This document shows, piece by piece, positions 18,524 to 26,958 of a stretch of 64,000 nucleotides of DNA. Origin of the DNA: Kutzneria sp. 744 (GTDB lineage: Bacteria; Actinomycetota; Actinomycetes; Mycobacteriales; Pseudonocardiaceae); the NCBI RefSeq assembly GCF_000568255.1, contig NZ_KK037166.1, positions 7,312,247 through 7,376,246 on the forward strand, read 5' to 3'. The position numbers were made by a program, and so were the translations under genes. Each line of letters begins with the position of its first letter. Within the stretch, counting starts at the first letter, position 1. The notes beneath the pieces are model-generated. The model did no database searches. It saw only the letters and a list, made by a program, of their open reading frames with translations, and was not told where the DNA came from.

Positions 18524-18912
18524 TGGCCGACAACATGTGGGACACCCACCTCGTCGTCGCGGCGTTGAAGGCCGACCGCGCCGATGTCGAGTCGTACACC
18601 CGCGTCCTGACCGAGACCCTCGGCGACGCCCTGCCCGCCGGCATGGTCGAGGTGGAGCGCAAGCGCGGCCTCTTCGGCCGGGGCCAGGCCGTGTCGGTCG
18701 TCGTGCGCACCCCCGACAAGCACCTCGAACTCCGCGCCGGCAAGCACGGCGGCGTCGAGGCCGAGATCCGCCAGGTGGTCCGGGGCGTGGTCATCAGCCG
18801 CCGCCCGGTCGGCGTCGACGAGTGGCTCTCGGTGTTCGCCGAGGTCCTCAACGGCCTCGCCGCCCAGGACGCCTCCGCCCGCGAAGCCCTGTCCCGCCTC
18901 TTCGGCTCCTGA
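18523..18912 (+). CDS. hypothetical protein, third gene of the YbjQ operon
   Basis: A 129-residue soluble protein beginning MADNMWDTHLVVAALKADRA. I recognise no family. It has a mixed alpha/beta pattern with a basic middle (KRGLFGRGQAV) and a helical C-terminus ending RLFGS. Coupled through TGATG to the YbjQ-type gene. A large palindromic repeat starts at the base after its stop. Confidence 0.65.
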   Translation: MADNMWDTHLVVAALKADRADVESYTRVLTETLGDALPAGMVEVERKRGLFGRGQAVSVVVRTPDKHLELRAGKHGGVEAEIRQVVRGVVISRRPVGVDEWLSVFAEVLNGLAAQDASAREALSRLFGS

Positions 18913-18997
18913 CCAAGATCAAGGGACCGATCCTGACGTTGAACGTCAGGAAGGGCCCCTTACTGACGTTCAACGTCAGTAAGGGGCCCTTCCTGAC
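18913..18997. repeat. stop-proximal palindromic repeat, family 2, copy A
   Basis: An 85-base element begins with CCAAGATCAAGGGACC directly after the TGA at 18910-18912. It ends in a perfect 53-bp palindrome (18945-18997) whose arms contain AAGGGGCCCTT-type blocks and whose centre is GTTCAAC. It lies 3 bases before the stop of the convergent chitinase gene and can act as a bidirectional terminator. A reverse-oriented copy is at 37885-37971. Confidence 0.7.
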
Positions 18998-19000
18998 ATG

Positions 19001-20338
19001 TCAGCCGTTGTAGCCCTTGTAGAGGTTGACGAAGTCGTACAGGCCCTGCGAGATGCCGCTGCACGACGGGGAGACGCCGCCGCTGGGGCAGTTGCCGTTG
19101 TCGCGGCCGACCGACCAGAAGGCCAACCGTCCGATGTGGTTGGACTGAGCGAAGCTCAGCACCGCCTGGGCCGCCGCCTTGGTCGTCACCATGCCGCTGT
19201 CGTTCACGCCGATCATCGGGGTCAGGCCGATCATCGCCCTGAGCTGAGCGTCCGATGTGGACGGCCAGATCGAGCGCATCTGGCCCAGGGTGGCGTTGGC
19301 CACCGAGACCATGGCCTGGCCCCAGTCGCCGGTGTAGCCGAAGTCCATGACCATCGGGTTGACCAGGACGTTCAGGCCCCGGCTGGCGGCGTCCTGGAGG
19401 ATCGACACCGAGAACGGGTCGATGCCGTAGTCCTGGCCCTGCACCCGCAGCGTGTAGCTGACGGTGGTGCCGCGAGCGCGCTGCACCGCCAGCAGGGCCT
19501 GGTTGACCGTGGCGGTCGGGATGGACGCCTCGATGTCCACGTCCAGGCTGTTGCTGCCGACCGCGTCGAGGGCCTTCTCGTACGCCGCCGTCAGCGCGGC
19601 CACCGAGCCACAGGTGTTCTCCAGGTACGGTCCAGCCGCGCCGCCGGTGGAGACCGTCACCGCGCCGCCGAGGGCCTTCAGGTCGTTGACCTCGCCGATG
19701 ATCCTGGCGTCGTTGAGCGGAATCGTGCCGCCCCACGACACGTTGCAGCCGGTCGAGTCGGCCAGCGCGAAGGCCAGGTTGAAGTTCTTCTGGCCCGTCG
19801 CCCGGGCCACGTCGGCCAGCGTCGGCGTGGCCGCCGTGATGTCGATGTACGGCGAGAACTTCGCCCCGGTCGGCGGCGGGGTGCCCGTTGTGGTCGTGGT
19901 GGTCGTCGTCGTTGTGGTGGTTGTGGTCGTGCTGCTCGGCGGGGTGCTCCCGCCGCCGCAGGGCTGGCCGTTCAGCTTGCAGTTGGTCGGCTGGCCCGAT
20001 CCGCTGACCAGGAAGCCGAAGCTCGCACTCGCGCCCGCGGCCAGCGAACCGTTGTACTCACGGTTGGTGAACACCTGGTGCTGTGCGCTGGGCGTGTTCA
20101 CGGCGTCCCAGTAGGAGCCCATGGTCGACCCAGCCGGCAGGTCGAACTCGACCTTCCAGCCCGTGATCGCCGTGCTGCCGGCGGTGATCGTCACCTTCTC
20201 CTGGTAGCCGCTGCCCCAGTTCGAGTCGGTGGAGATCACCGCGCCGGCCGGCGTCGCCGCCTCGGTCAGCCCGGCCGCCACGAACAGCCCGACCACCGGC
20301 AAAGCGGCGGCCAGTGCGACAAGCATCCGGGCCCGCAT
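19001..20338 (-). CDS. secreted GH18 chitinase with N-terminal CBM2
   Basis: Extracellular chitinase of 445 residues. The signal peptide runs to about residue 27. A CBM2-like domain follows (WGSGYQEKVTITAG and ITGWKVEFDLPAG, with one Cys pair at its end), then a Thr-run linker and a GH18 barrel starting KFSPYIDITAATP. The catalytic stretch LDVDIEAS keeps the D-x-D-x-E end of the GH18 motif, although the first aspartate position is Asn. The ATG at 20338 overlaps the TGA of the 3D-domain gene, so the two are translationally coupled behind DasR sites. Confidence 0.9.
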   Translation of the reverse strand: MRARMLVALAAALPVVGLFVAAGLTEAATPAGAVISTDSNWGSGYQEKVTITAGSTAITGWKVEFDLPAGSTMGSYWDAVNTPSAQHQVFTNREYNGSLAAGASASFGFLVSGSGQPTNCKLNGQPCGGGSTPPSSTTTTTTTTTTTTTTTGTPPPTGAKFSPYIDITAATPTLADVARATGQKNFNLAFALADSTGCNVSWGGTIPLNDARIIGEVNDLKALGGAVTVSTGGAAGPYLENTCGSVAALTAAYEKALDAVGSNSLDVDIEASIPTATVNQALLAVQRARGTTVSYTLRVQGQDYGIDPFSVSILQDAASRGLNVLVNPMVMDFGYTGDWGQAMVSVANATLGQMRSIWPSTSDAQLRAMIGLTPMIGVNDSGMVTTKAAAQAVLSFAQSNHIGRLAFWSVGRDNGNCPSGGVSPSCSGISQGLYDFVNLYKGYNG

Positions 20339-21081
20339 CAGCTCACCACCAGGTTCAGCCGCTGGATGCCCCAGTTGTCGGCCTGGTTGCCCGGCAGCCA
20401 CACGTCCACGATGTCGTCCTTGATCCAGCTGCCGATGTCAGCCGCATAGCAGCTGCCGTAGCCGGGGACGGTGAACCTGGTGCCCCACGGGATGTTGCGG
20501 GCGTCGACGGCGCAGAAGCCCGAGCCGGCCAGGTAGCCCAGCGCGGTCTGACCGGTGTCGTTGTAGGAGGTGACCCGGTAGTTGAGGACCGTGCCCTTCG
20601 GCAGCGACCACGGCGCGAGCTTGCCGTCCGTGCCGACGCGGTAGGAGGTGGAGATCTGGCCGATCGACGGCTCCGAGCCCGAGGCGTCGCTCATGGCGTA
20701 GAGCTGGTAGTTCGCGTTCTGGCAGGGATTGCTGTCGGTCACCGTGAGCGTGGGCTGGCCCCAGTCGCTGATCCACTGGAGGGCCTGGCCGTTGCGGAAG
20801 GCCCGGTAGGCGACCGCGCCGGCCACCCGCTTGAACGTGAAGGTGACGGTGCTGCCGGAGGCCCCGCCGCTGACGCCGGACGGGGCGGGGAGCCGGTCGC
20901 TGACGTTCACCGGCGGGACGAGGGTGCCGGGGCCGTGTCCGCCGGTCACCGGGCGGTCCGGGATGGGACCCGTGTAGAAGTGCTGACAGGCTGGGTAGGC
21001 GGGAGCCGCCGTTGCCGGGGCGGCCGCGACCGTCCCCGAGATGATCATCAGGGCGGCGGCGAGCAGGACGGAGGAGCGCAT
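20338..21081 (-). CDS. secreted 3D-domain protein coupled to the chitinase
   Basis: A 247-residue exported protein. The signal peptide starts MRSSVLLAAALMII. A beta-rich fibronectin-like part (STVTFTFKRVAGAVAYRAFR) follows. The C-terminal 3D domain (GTRFTVPGYGSCYAADIG and later DIVDVWLPG) is named for its three aspartates and occurs in cell-wall lytic enzymes and resuscitation factors. AGAGAGG lies before the ATG. It is first gene of the chitinase operon. It may act on chitin or on the cell wall during secretion, or bind polysaccharide; the activity is unproven. Confidence 0.82.
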   Translation of the reverse strand: MRSSVLLAAALMIISGTVAAAPATAAPAYPACQHFYTGPIPDRPVTGGHGPGTLVPPVNVSDRLPAPSGVSGGASGSTVTFTFKRVAGAVAYRAFRNGQALQWISDWGQPTLTVTDSNPCQNANYQLYAMSDASGSEPSIGQISTSYRVGTDGKLAPWSLPKGTVLNYRVTSYNDTGQTALGYLAGSGFCAVDARNIPWGTRFTVPGYGSCYAADIGSWIKDDIVDVWLPGNQADNWGIQRLNLVVS

Positions 21082-21249
21082 GGTCAGGGCCTCTCTGCGG
21101 CAGGGGAGCGGAGAGTGGTGCACGCGCAGCGGGGTGGTGTGGGGGCGAGGGCGCGTCACGCCCCCACACCACGGCTGTCGCCCACTGGGGGCGACCCTCC
21201 GCTTTACGCGGCGGGTGGCCCCGTGGGTTCACGTCGCATTCCGAAGGTA

Positions 21250-21287
21250 AGTGGCCTAGACCACAACGTCAATGGGTCTAGACCTTT
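21250..21287. promoter_or_regulatory. two DasR-type operators (dre) 22 bp apart
   Basis: AGTGGCCTAGACCACA (21250-21265) matches 13 of 16 positions of the reverse dre consensus. ATGGGTCTAGACCTTT (21272-21287) has a perfect GGTCTAGACC core. They are spaced two helical turns apart in the divergent region between the chitinase operon and the MetE-like gene. Paired GGTCTAGACC elements are known in Streptomyces chitinase promoters. Control of the chitinase operon is the natural reading; an effect on the other gene is possible. Confidence 0.78.
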
Positions 21288-21324
21288 TTCGAGGAGTTCA
21301 CCAGATGGCGAAGGATTGCTGACC

Positions 21325-22356
21325 GTGCAGAACTCACCCTGGGCGACCGCCGTCGCGACCGGCATCGGCTCGCTGCCCGGAACCGATCCCGGCGAAGCCG
21401 ACCGTGTCATCGTCGGCGAGCTGCCCGACCTGCCCCACCTGGCCGAACTCCCGTCACGGGGCGTCGGCGCGGACATGATCGGCCGCACCGCCGGCCTGCT
21501 CGTCGACCTCGCCGTCGAGGTGGTGCCGTCCGGTTACCGGGTCGCCTCCCGCCCCGGCCACGACCACCGCCGGGCCGTCGACTTCATGCGCTTCGACCTC
21601 GACGCCTTCCAGGACGCCGTCGAGAACGCCAAGCCACCGGTCGTCAAGGTCCAGCTCACCGGCCCGTGGACCCTCGCGTCGCTGATCGAGCTGCCCCGCG
21701 GCCACCGGGTCCTCACCGACCCCGGCGCCCTGCGCGAGTTCGCGGCGTCGCTGTCCGAGGGCCTCGCCCTGCACGTCGCCGAGGTCGCCAAGCGAACGGG
21801 CGCATCCGTTGTGGTGCAACTGGACGAGCCCATGCTGCCGTCCGTGCTGAGGGGCATGCTGCCCACTCCGTCCAAGCTCGGCTACGTCGCCCCGGTGCCC
21901 GAGCCCGACGCCCGGGAGCTGCTGGGCTCGGTCGTCGAGGCCGCCCGTCGGGCCAGCGGGCAGCCGGTCGTCGTGCACTGCTGCGCCGACAAGCCGCCGC
22001 TGTCCCTGCTGCGATCGGCCGGCGCCGACGGCCTGGCCTTCGACCTCACCCTGCTGCGCAACGCCTCCGCCGAGGTCCTCGACCAGATCGGCGAGACCTG
22101 GGACGACGGCGCCGTGTTGTTCCTCGGCCTCGTTCCCACCGTCGACCCGACCCAGCCTCCCACGCTCAAGGCCCTCGCCCAGCCGGCCTTCGACCTCGTC
22201 GACAAGCTCGGCTTCGCCCGCTCCCTCCTGGCCGAGCGCGCCGTGGCCACCCCGACCTGCGGCCTCGCCGGGGCCACCCACACCTGGGCCCGCCGCGCCA
22301 TGGGCCTGTCGCGGGAGCTGGCCAAGGCCTTCGTCGAGCCGCCCGAGAGCTGGTGA
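21325..22356 (+). CDS. MetE-like (cobalamin-independent methionine synthase family) protein
   Basis: A 343-residue protein matching only the C-terminal barrel of MetE. It begins with VATGIGSLPGTDPGE and has KVQLTGPWTLASLIELP, VVVQLDEPMLPSVLRG, VVVHCCADKPP and TPTCGLAGATHTWARRAMG. The last two carry the zinc-type His/Cys ligands. It corresponds in place and size to Rv3015c, whose substrate is not established. It probably moves a methyl group or acts on a thiol. GTG 21325 follows GAAGGATT. Confidence 0.85.
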   Translation: MQNSPWATAVATGIGSLPGTDPGEADRVIVGELPDLPHLAELPSRGVGADMIGRTAGLLVDLAVEVVPSGYRVASRPGHDHRRAVDFMRFDLDAFQDAVENAKPPVVKVQLTGPWTLASLIELPRGHRVLTDPGALREFAASLSEGLALHVAEVAKRTGASVVVQLDEPMLPSVLRGMLPTPSKLGYVAPVPEPDARELLGSVVEAARRASGQPVVVHCCADKPPLSLLRSAGADGLAFDLTLLRNASAEVLDQIGETWDDGAVLFLGLVPTVDPTQPPTLKALAQPAFDLVDKLGFARSLLAERAVATPTCGLAGATHTWARRAMGLSRELAKAFVEPPESW

Positions 22357-22444
22357 ACCGGGCACAACTTTCAACCAGGCATCAGGTGACTTGGAGAGGT
22401 GAGTTGCCGGCTCGATTCAGCTGCGGTTTGTCCGGATGATCCCC

Positions 22445-22504
22445 TTGACCGGGGATGTGACTGTGACGTAGCTTTCATCTCAACAAATTAGGAAACTTTC
22501 TTAA
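22445..22504 (+). promoter_or_regulatory. promoter and operator of the GH9 gene
   Basis: TTGACC (22445-22450), an 18-base spacer and TAGCTT (22469-22474) form a vegetative-type promoter. Just downstream of the expected start point is a near-perfect palindrome, TTAGGAAA-C-TTTCTTAA (22488-22504), with one mismatch. Its position fits repressor binding. A small hairpin ATCCCC/GGGGAT (22439-22456) overlaps the -35. The regulator is unknown; CebR-type sites are absent. Confidence 0.6.
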
Positions 22505-22547
22505 CTGTTTGGGCTCCACCGCCGCCGGCCCTGCACCGGAGGACCCC

Positions 22548-24407
22548 ATGCGAGTTGGAACAGCGGCGATCGCGACCCTGGCCGCGATCGCCTCGGTCGG
22601 CTTTGCCGTGCCCGCCGCGGCGGCCACGACCGCCGAGATCAGGGTGGACCAGGTCGGCTATGCGACCGGGGAGACCAAGGCCGCCTACCTGATGGGCACG
22701 ACCTCGAGCGCGGGCGCCGCCTTCTCGGTGGTGGATGCCGCCGGCAAGTCGGTGCTGACCGGGAAGGTGGGCGCCAGCACGGGCAAGTGGAGCACCGCCT
22801 ACAGCGCGGTGTACCCGATCGACCTCACGGCGCTGAAGACGAACGGCGCCTACCAGGTCAAGGTCGGCGCCACCACGTCGCCCACGTTCAAGGTGGACAG
22901 TGCCAACGCGCTGTTCTCGCCGATCGCCGACGACGTGGTGAAGTTCTTCCAGGTGCAGCGGGACGGCTCGGACGTGATTCCGGGCGTGCTCAACCGCAAG
23001 CCGAGCCACGTGACCGACAAGACGGCCTCGGTCTACGCCGTGCCCACCTTCACCGGTGACGACACGATCAACAGCAAGATGGCCAAGACCGGCGCCACGA
23101 TCGACGCCTCGGGCGGCTGGTTCGACGCCGGCGACTACCTCAAGTTCACGGTGACCACCTCCTATGCGGTGACGAACCTGTTGCTGTCGGAGCGGTCCCG
23201 CCCGAGCACCTCGCTCAACGCCGAGGCGCAGTACGGCCTCGACTTCCTGAGCAAGATGTGGGACGCGAAGACCGGCGTGCTGTACGCGCAGGTCGGTGTG
23301 GGCGGCGGCAGCAGCAAGGAGAACTTCGTCGGCGACCACGACGTGTGGCGCCTGCCGGAGGCCGACGACAAGCTGAACGTCAAGGTCGGCGACGAGGACT
23401 ACTACATCAAGTACCGCCCGGTGTTCGCGGCCAACAAGGCCGGCGCGAAGATCAGCCCGAACCTGGCCGGCCGGGTGGCGGCGGCGTTCGCGGTGGCGGC
23501 CCAGAACCTGGCGGCCACCGACAAGACCAAGGCCACCCAGTACCTGACGACCGCGGCCACGATCTACGGCCTGGCCGACACCGCGGGCGGCAGCATCGTC
23601 TCGGCCTACCCGCACGGCTACTACCCCGAGTCGTCCTATCTGGACGACCTGGAGCTCGGCGCGTCCGAGCTGGGCCTGGCGGCCAGCGCCCTCGGCGACA
23701 GCCGCGCGGCGGCCTTCACGACCGACGCCGGCAAGTGGGCCAAGGCCTACCTGGCCAGCAGCGACCAGGGCACGCTGAACGTCTACGACACCAGCGCACT
23801 GGCCCACGCCGACCTGGCCAAGCTGTTGCGCCTGAAGGACGCGCCCAAGGTGGACGTCACCGAGGCCCAGCTGACCGGCGACCTGGCCCGCCAGCTGTCC
23901 GACGGCGTCACCGAGGCGGCCAAGAGCCCGTTCCGCACCGGTGCCTCCGTGACCGACTTCGACGTGGCCAGCCACAGCTTCGGCTTCGTGGCCACGGCCC
24001 TGCTCTACGACCAGCTGACCGGCAAGCACGACTACGACACCTTCGCCACCCAGCAGCGCGACTTCACGCTGGGCTCGAACGCATGGGGCACCTCTCTGGT
24101 GGTCGGTGTGGGGACCACGTTCCCGCACTGCATGCAGCACCAGGTGGCCAACCTCGCCGGCAGCCTCACCGGCGGCGACAAGGTCGCGGTGGGCGCGGTG
24201 GTGAACGGGCCGAACAAGGCGAGCCTGTTCAAGAGCATCGACACCCTGCCCGACGGCGGCAAGAAGTGCGGTGTCGCCTCGTTCAAGACCTACGACTCGA
24301 CCACGTCGCGCTACATGGACGACGCACGCACGTGGCAGAGCTCCGAGCCGGCGCTCGACTTCACCTCGACCGCCGCGCTCGCGTTCAGCCTGACTGCGGC
24401 AGGCTGA
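22548..24407 (+). CDS. secreted GH9 endoglucanase
   Basis: Extracellular cellulase of 619 residues. Signal peptide to about residue 26, then the CelD_N Ig-like domain (AEIRVDQVGYATGETKAAYL), then the (alpha/alpha)6 GH9 barrel. WFDAGDYLKF near residue 191 holds the catalytic aspartates. SNAWGTSLVVGVGTTFPHC carries the conserved His region, and RTWQSSEPALDFTSTAA carries the acid glutamate. ATG 22548 follows GGAGG. No cellulose-binding module. It ends at a strong terminator. Confidence 0.92.
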   Translation: MRVGTAAIATLAAIASVGFAVPAAAATTAEIRVDQVGYATGETKAAYLMGTTSSAGAAFSVVDAAGKSVLTGKVGASTGKWSTAYSAVYPIDLTALKTNGAYQVKVGATTSPTFKVDSANALFSPIADDVVKFFQVQRDGSDVIPGVLNRKPSHVTDKTASVYAVPTFTGDDTINSKMAKTGATIDASGGWFDAGDYLKFTVTTSYAVTNLLLSERSRPSTSLNAEAQYGLDFLSKMWDAKTGVLYAQVGVGGGSSKENFVGDHDVWRLPEADDKLNVKVGDEDYYIKYRPVFAANKAGAKISPNLAGRVAAAFAVAAQNLAATDKTKATQYLTTAATIYGLADTAGGSIVSAYPHGYYPESSYLDDLELGASELGLAASALGDSRAAAFTTDAGKWAKAYLASSDQGTLNVYDTSALAHADLAKLLRLKDAPKVDVTEAQLTGDLARQLSDGVTEAAKSPFRTGASVTDFDVASHSFGFVATALLYDQLTGKHDYDTFATQQRDFTLGSNAWGTSLVVGVGTTFPHCMQHQVANLAGSLTGGDKVAVGAVVNGPNKASLFKSIDTLPDGGKKCGVASFKTYDSTTSRYMDDARTWQSSEPALDFTSTAALAFSLTAAG

Positions 24408-24418
24408 GGCAGGGAAAG

Positions 24419-24451
24419 AAGGGCCGCCCGATCCCCGATCGGGCGGCCCTT
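24419..24451. terminator. bidirectional terminator between GH9 and peptidase genes
   Basis: A perfect 15-bp stem (AAGGGCCGCCCGATC and its complement) with a CCC loop lies 11 bases after the GH9 stop and 8 bases from the stop of the convergent peptidase gene. AA at one end and TT at the other suit both directions. Confidence 0.82.
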
Positions 24452-24459
24452 CGTCGCTG

Positions 24460-25797
24460 TCAGCACACGGCCTTCGGCGGCACTCCCGTGAGGAAGTACC
24501 TGTCCACCAACGGGATCACGCAGGTGTTGCCGGTGGTGTAGAGCTCGTGGCCGGCACCGTCGTGATATATCGACCCGCTGCCCGGCACCCGGGACACCAC
24601 CCGGTCGGTCGCCGGGAAGTCGCCCCAGGAGCCGACGGCCAGCAGCGGCGGCAGGCCCACGGGCAGCGGTCGCGGCGGGTTGTCGACGGGGCCGGGCCAG
24701 TCGAGGCACGCCAGCGTGAACGGGACCATCGTGCCGGCCGCGCCGAGCACGGGGTCGATCCGGCCGAGTCGGGCCACGGTCGCCCGGAGAGCGGCGAAGC
24801 TGCGCGGCGTCGGCCACTCGTGGCACTCGGACACCGGATACACCATGCTGGGATGCGGAAACGCCGACTTGTCGCCGGCCGCGGCCTTGGCCAGGTCGGC
24901 CGCCAGCTGAGGGAAGTCCTTGCGGTCGCCGCGCACCAACCGGAAGGTCATGGCCAGCTTGGACGACCAGTCGTCCAGCGCGGTCGCCACCACCTTCGGC
25001 ACGTCCTGGCCGTGCAGGGCGCACGTGGCGTCGGCCGCGCACCACGCCGAGAACCGTTGCAGCCGAACGACGTTGTCCCGGGCGATGGCGTCCTGGCTGC
25101 GGTCGAAGTCGCCGCTGTGATCGCCGCTGCCGTCGATCACCATGGTGCGGACCCGGTTCGGGTAGAGGTCGGCGTAGGTCTGGCCGTACACGCCGCCGTA
25201 GGAACCCATGTAGAGATTCAGCTGGGCGACACCGAGGGCCCGCCGGATGGCCTCCATGTCGTGGGCGTTGGTCAGCGTGTCCATGTTGTCGAACAGCGCG
25301 GGATCCTGCTGCCGGCACACGTCCGCGCTGGTGCGGACGTCCGCCGCGAGCTGGTCGAACTCCGCCTGCGACGTCGGCAACTGCGGCATGCCGTGCAGTG
25401 GCACCGAATTCAGGCACGACCAGTCCATGACCGGCGTGCTCCTGCTGCCCATGAGGCCGTAGCCGCGGGGATCCCAGGTGACGATGTCCATGTGCTGCCG
25501 CAGTTGGTCGAACGGCTGCGAACTCGGCGACAGAATACCGCCGCCCATGACCTCGATGCCGGCCGCACCGGGGCCGCCGTAGTTGACCAGGACCGTGCCC
25601 TGGGACGGACCGGTCGCCTTCAGCCGTCCCACCGCGAGCGTGACCTTGCGGCCGTCGGGACGCTGCCAGTCCAGCGGGACCGTGAGCGTGGTGCACTCCA
25701 TGCCACCGTCACACGGTGTCCAGGCCAGCGCGGGCGGTGTCAGTGTCGGTGTCAGTGGCACTGTGGCCATGGTGAGCGCCAGGATGAGCGTCTTCAT
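24460..25797 (-). CDS. secreted alpha/beta-hydrolase, tripeptidyl aminopeptidase family
   Basis: Exported serine peptidase of 445 residues (S33 type, related to Streptomyces SlpD/SlpE and Tap). It has a short signal peptide, then LVNYGGPGAAG (oxyanion loop), WDPRGYG, the nucleophile elbow YMGSYGGVYGQ, and a C-terminal GAGHELY with the catalytic His. Several Cys pairs fit an extracellular protein. It probably releases tripeptides from the N-termini of secreted proteins. It is divergent from the sensor kinase gene. Confidence 0.88.
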   Translation of the reverse strand: MKTLILALTMATVPLTPTLTPPALAWTPCDGGMECTTLTVPLDWQRPDGRKVTLAVGRLKATGPSQGTVLVNYGGPGAAGIEVMGGGILSPSSQPFDQLRQHMDIVTWDPRGYGLMGSRSTPVMDWSCLNSVPLHGMPQLPTSQAEFDQLAADVRTSADVCRQQDPALFDNMDTLTNAHDMEAIRRALGVAQLNLYMGSYGGVYGQTYADLYPNRVRTMVIDGSGDHSGDFDRSQDAIARDNVVRLQRFSAWCAADATCALHGQDVPKVVATALDDWSSKLAMTFRLVRGDRKDFPQLAADLAKAAAGDKSAFPHPSMVYPVSECHEWPTPRSFAALRATVARLGRIDPVLGAAGTMVPFTLACLDWPGPVDNPPRPLPVGLPPLLAVGSWGDFPATDRVVSRVPGSGSIYHDGAGHELYTTGNTCVIPLVDRYFLTGVPPKAVC

Positions 25798-25908
25798 GCC
25801 GGCAACGATGGCGGCCTTGGCCCCGGGTTCGCGTCTGTCTGGCGGCCCGTTCGCATCTCTGTCTGTAGGCAGAGGTGCCGGCGGCGCGCATCCACTAGCG
25901 TGGCGGTG

Positions 25909-26958
25909 ATGGGCTCACGACGGAGGCTCGTGTTGGGGGACTGCGGGATCGCGGTCGCCTATGTCGCGCTGCTCCTCATGGTCACCGGCATGCACACGGC
26001 GGCTCCGGCGTGGCTGCGGGTGCTCATGTTGGCCGCGACCGCGCTGCCGGCGGGGCTGCGTCGGCTGTGGCCGCTGCCGGTGTTCGCGTTCGTGCTGACC
26101 TTGACGTGGTTGTCGGTGCTGCTCGGCACCTTGGTGGATCCGTTCCTCGCGGCGGGGTTCTCCCTGTACACGGTTGCGGCCGGCGACACCGGTCGGCGCT
26201 GGATGACCGTGCTGGCCATCGGCGGGCTCGGCGCGACGGCGGTGCTGGTCCGACGGAGCGTGACTGGCCCGTTCTGGTCGTTCGACAGTGTCGGCATGGT
26301 GGTGTCCGGGGCACTGGTGCTCGGAGGGGCCTGGACGATCGGCCGGCTGGTGCGCCGAAGTCGTTGCCAGGCCGAGAAACTGGCCGAGCAGGCGGTGGTG
26401 GGAGAGCGGCTGCGCATCGCCCGCGAGCTGCACGACGTGGTGGCGCACAGCCTCGGCGTCATCGCGGTGAAGGCCGGCGTCGCCAACCACCTGCCCGAAT
26501 CCGCGCCGGACGCGTTGCGGGTCATCGAGTCGACCAGCCGCGAGGCGCTGGCGGAGATGCGTCGGCTGCTGGGCGTGCTGCGGGCCGAGGAGCCGCTGCG
26601 TCCCGCGCCGGGACTGGCCGAGCTGCCGGAACTGGCCGACGTGGCCCGGGAGTTGGGGGTCGAGGTGAGTGTGGACGTGCGTGGCGGGCCGCTGCCCGAC
26701 GGCGTCGACCTCGCCGTGTACCGGATCGTGCAGGAGGCGCTGACCAACGTGGTCCGGCACGCCGCCCCGACCAGCTGCCAGGTGCTGGTGGACGTCACCG
26801 AGACCGCGGTTCGGGTGGACGTCACCAACCAGGGACGCCAGAGCTCGCACGGGCTGGCCGGCATGCGGGAACGCGTCGCGATGTTCGACGGCGCGCTGAC
26901 CGCCGGGCCGCGACCGGGCGGCGGCTTTGCCGTCTCCGCAAGGGTTCCCTATGGCTAG
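25909..26958 (+). CDS. two-component sensor histidine kinase (NarL/DesK type)
   Basis: Membrane sensor of 349 residues. About four to five hydrophobic helices precede a HisKA_3 dimerisation helix with the phospho-His in ARELHDVVAHSLG (His about 175), and a C-terminal ATPase domain with the HGLAGMRERV box. The asparagine box is EALTNVVRHA. ATG 25909 is chosen among in-frame GTGs at 25900 and 25906. The stop overlaps the response-regulator start by 8 bases. The signal is unknown; the neighbours do not define a target. Confidence 0.88.
   Translation: MGSRRRLVLGDCGIAVAYVALLLMVTGMHTAAPAWLRVLMLAATALPAGLRRLWPLPVFAFVLTLTWLSVLLGTLVDPFLAAGFSLYTVAAGDTGRRWMTVLAIGGLGATAVLVRRSVTGPFWSFDSVGMVVSGALVLGGAWTIGRLVRRSRCQAEKLAEQAVVGERLRIARELHDVVAHSLGVIAVKAGVANHLPESAPDALRVIESTSREALAEMRRLLGVLRAEEPLRPAPGLAELPELADVARELGVEVSVDVRGGPLPDGVDLAVYRIVQEALTNVVRHAAPTSCQVLVDVTETAVRVDVTNQGRQSSHGLAGMRERVAMFDGALTAGPRPGGGFAVSARVPYG

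Noticed and set aside
19880-19940. Low-complexity tract in the chitinase gene
   Set aside because: It encodes the Thr linker between the binding and catalytic domains; a normal linker, not a microsatellite element.
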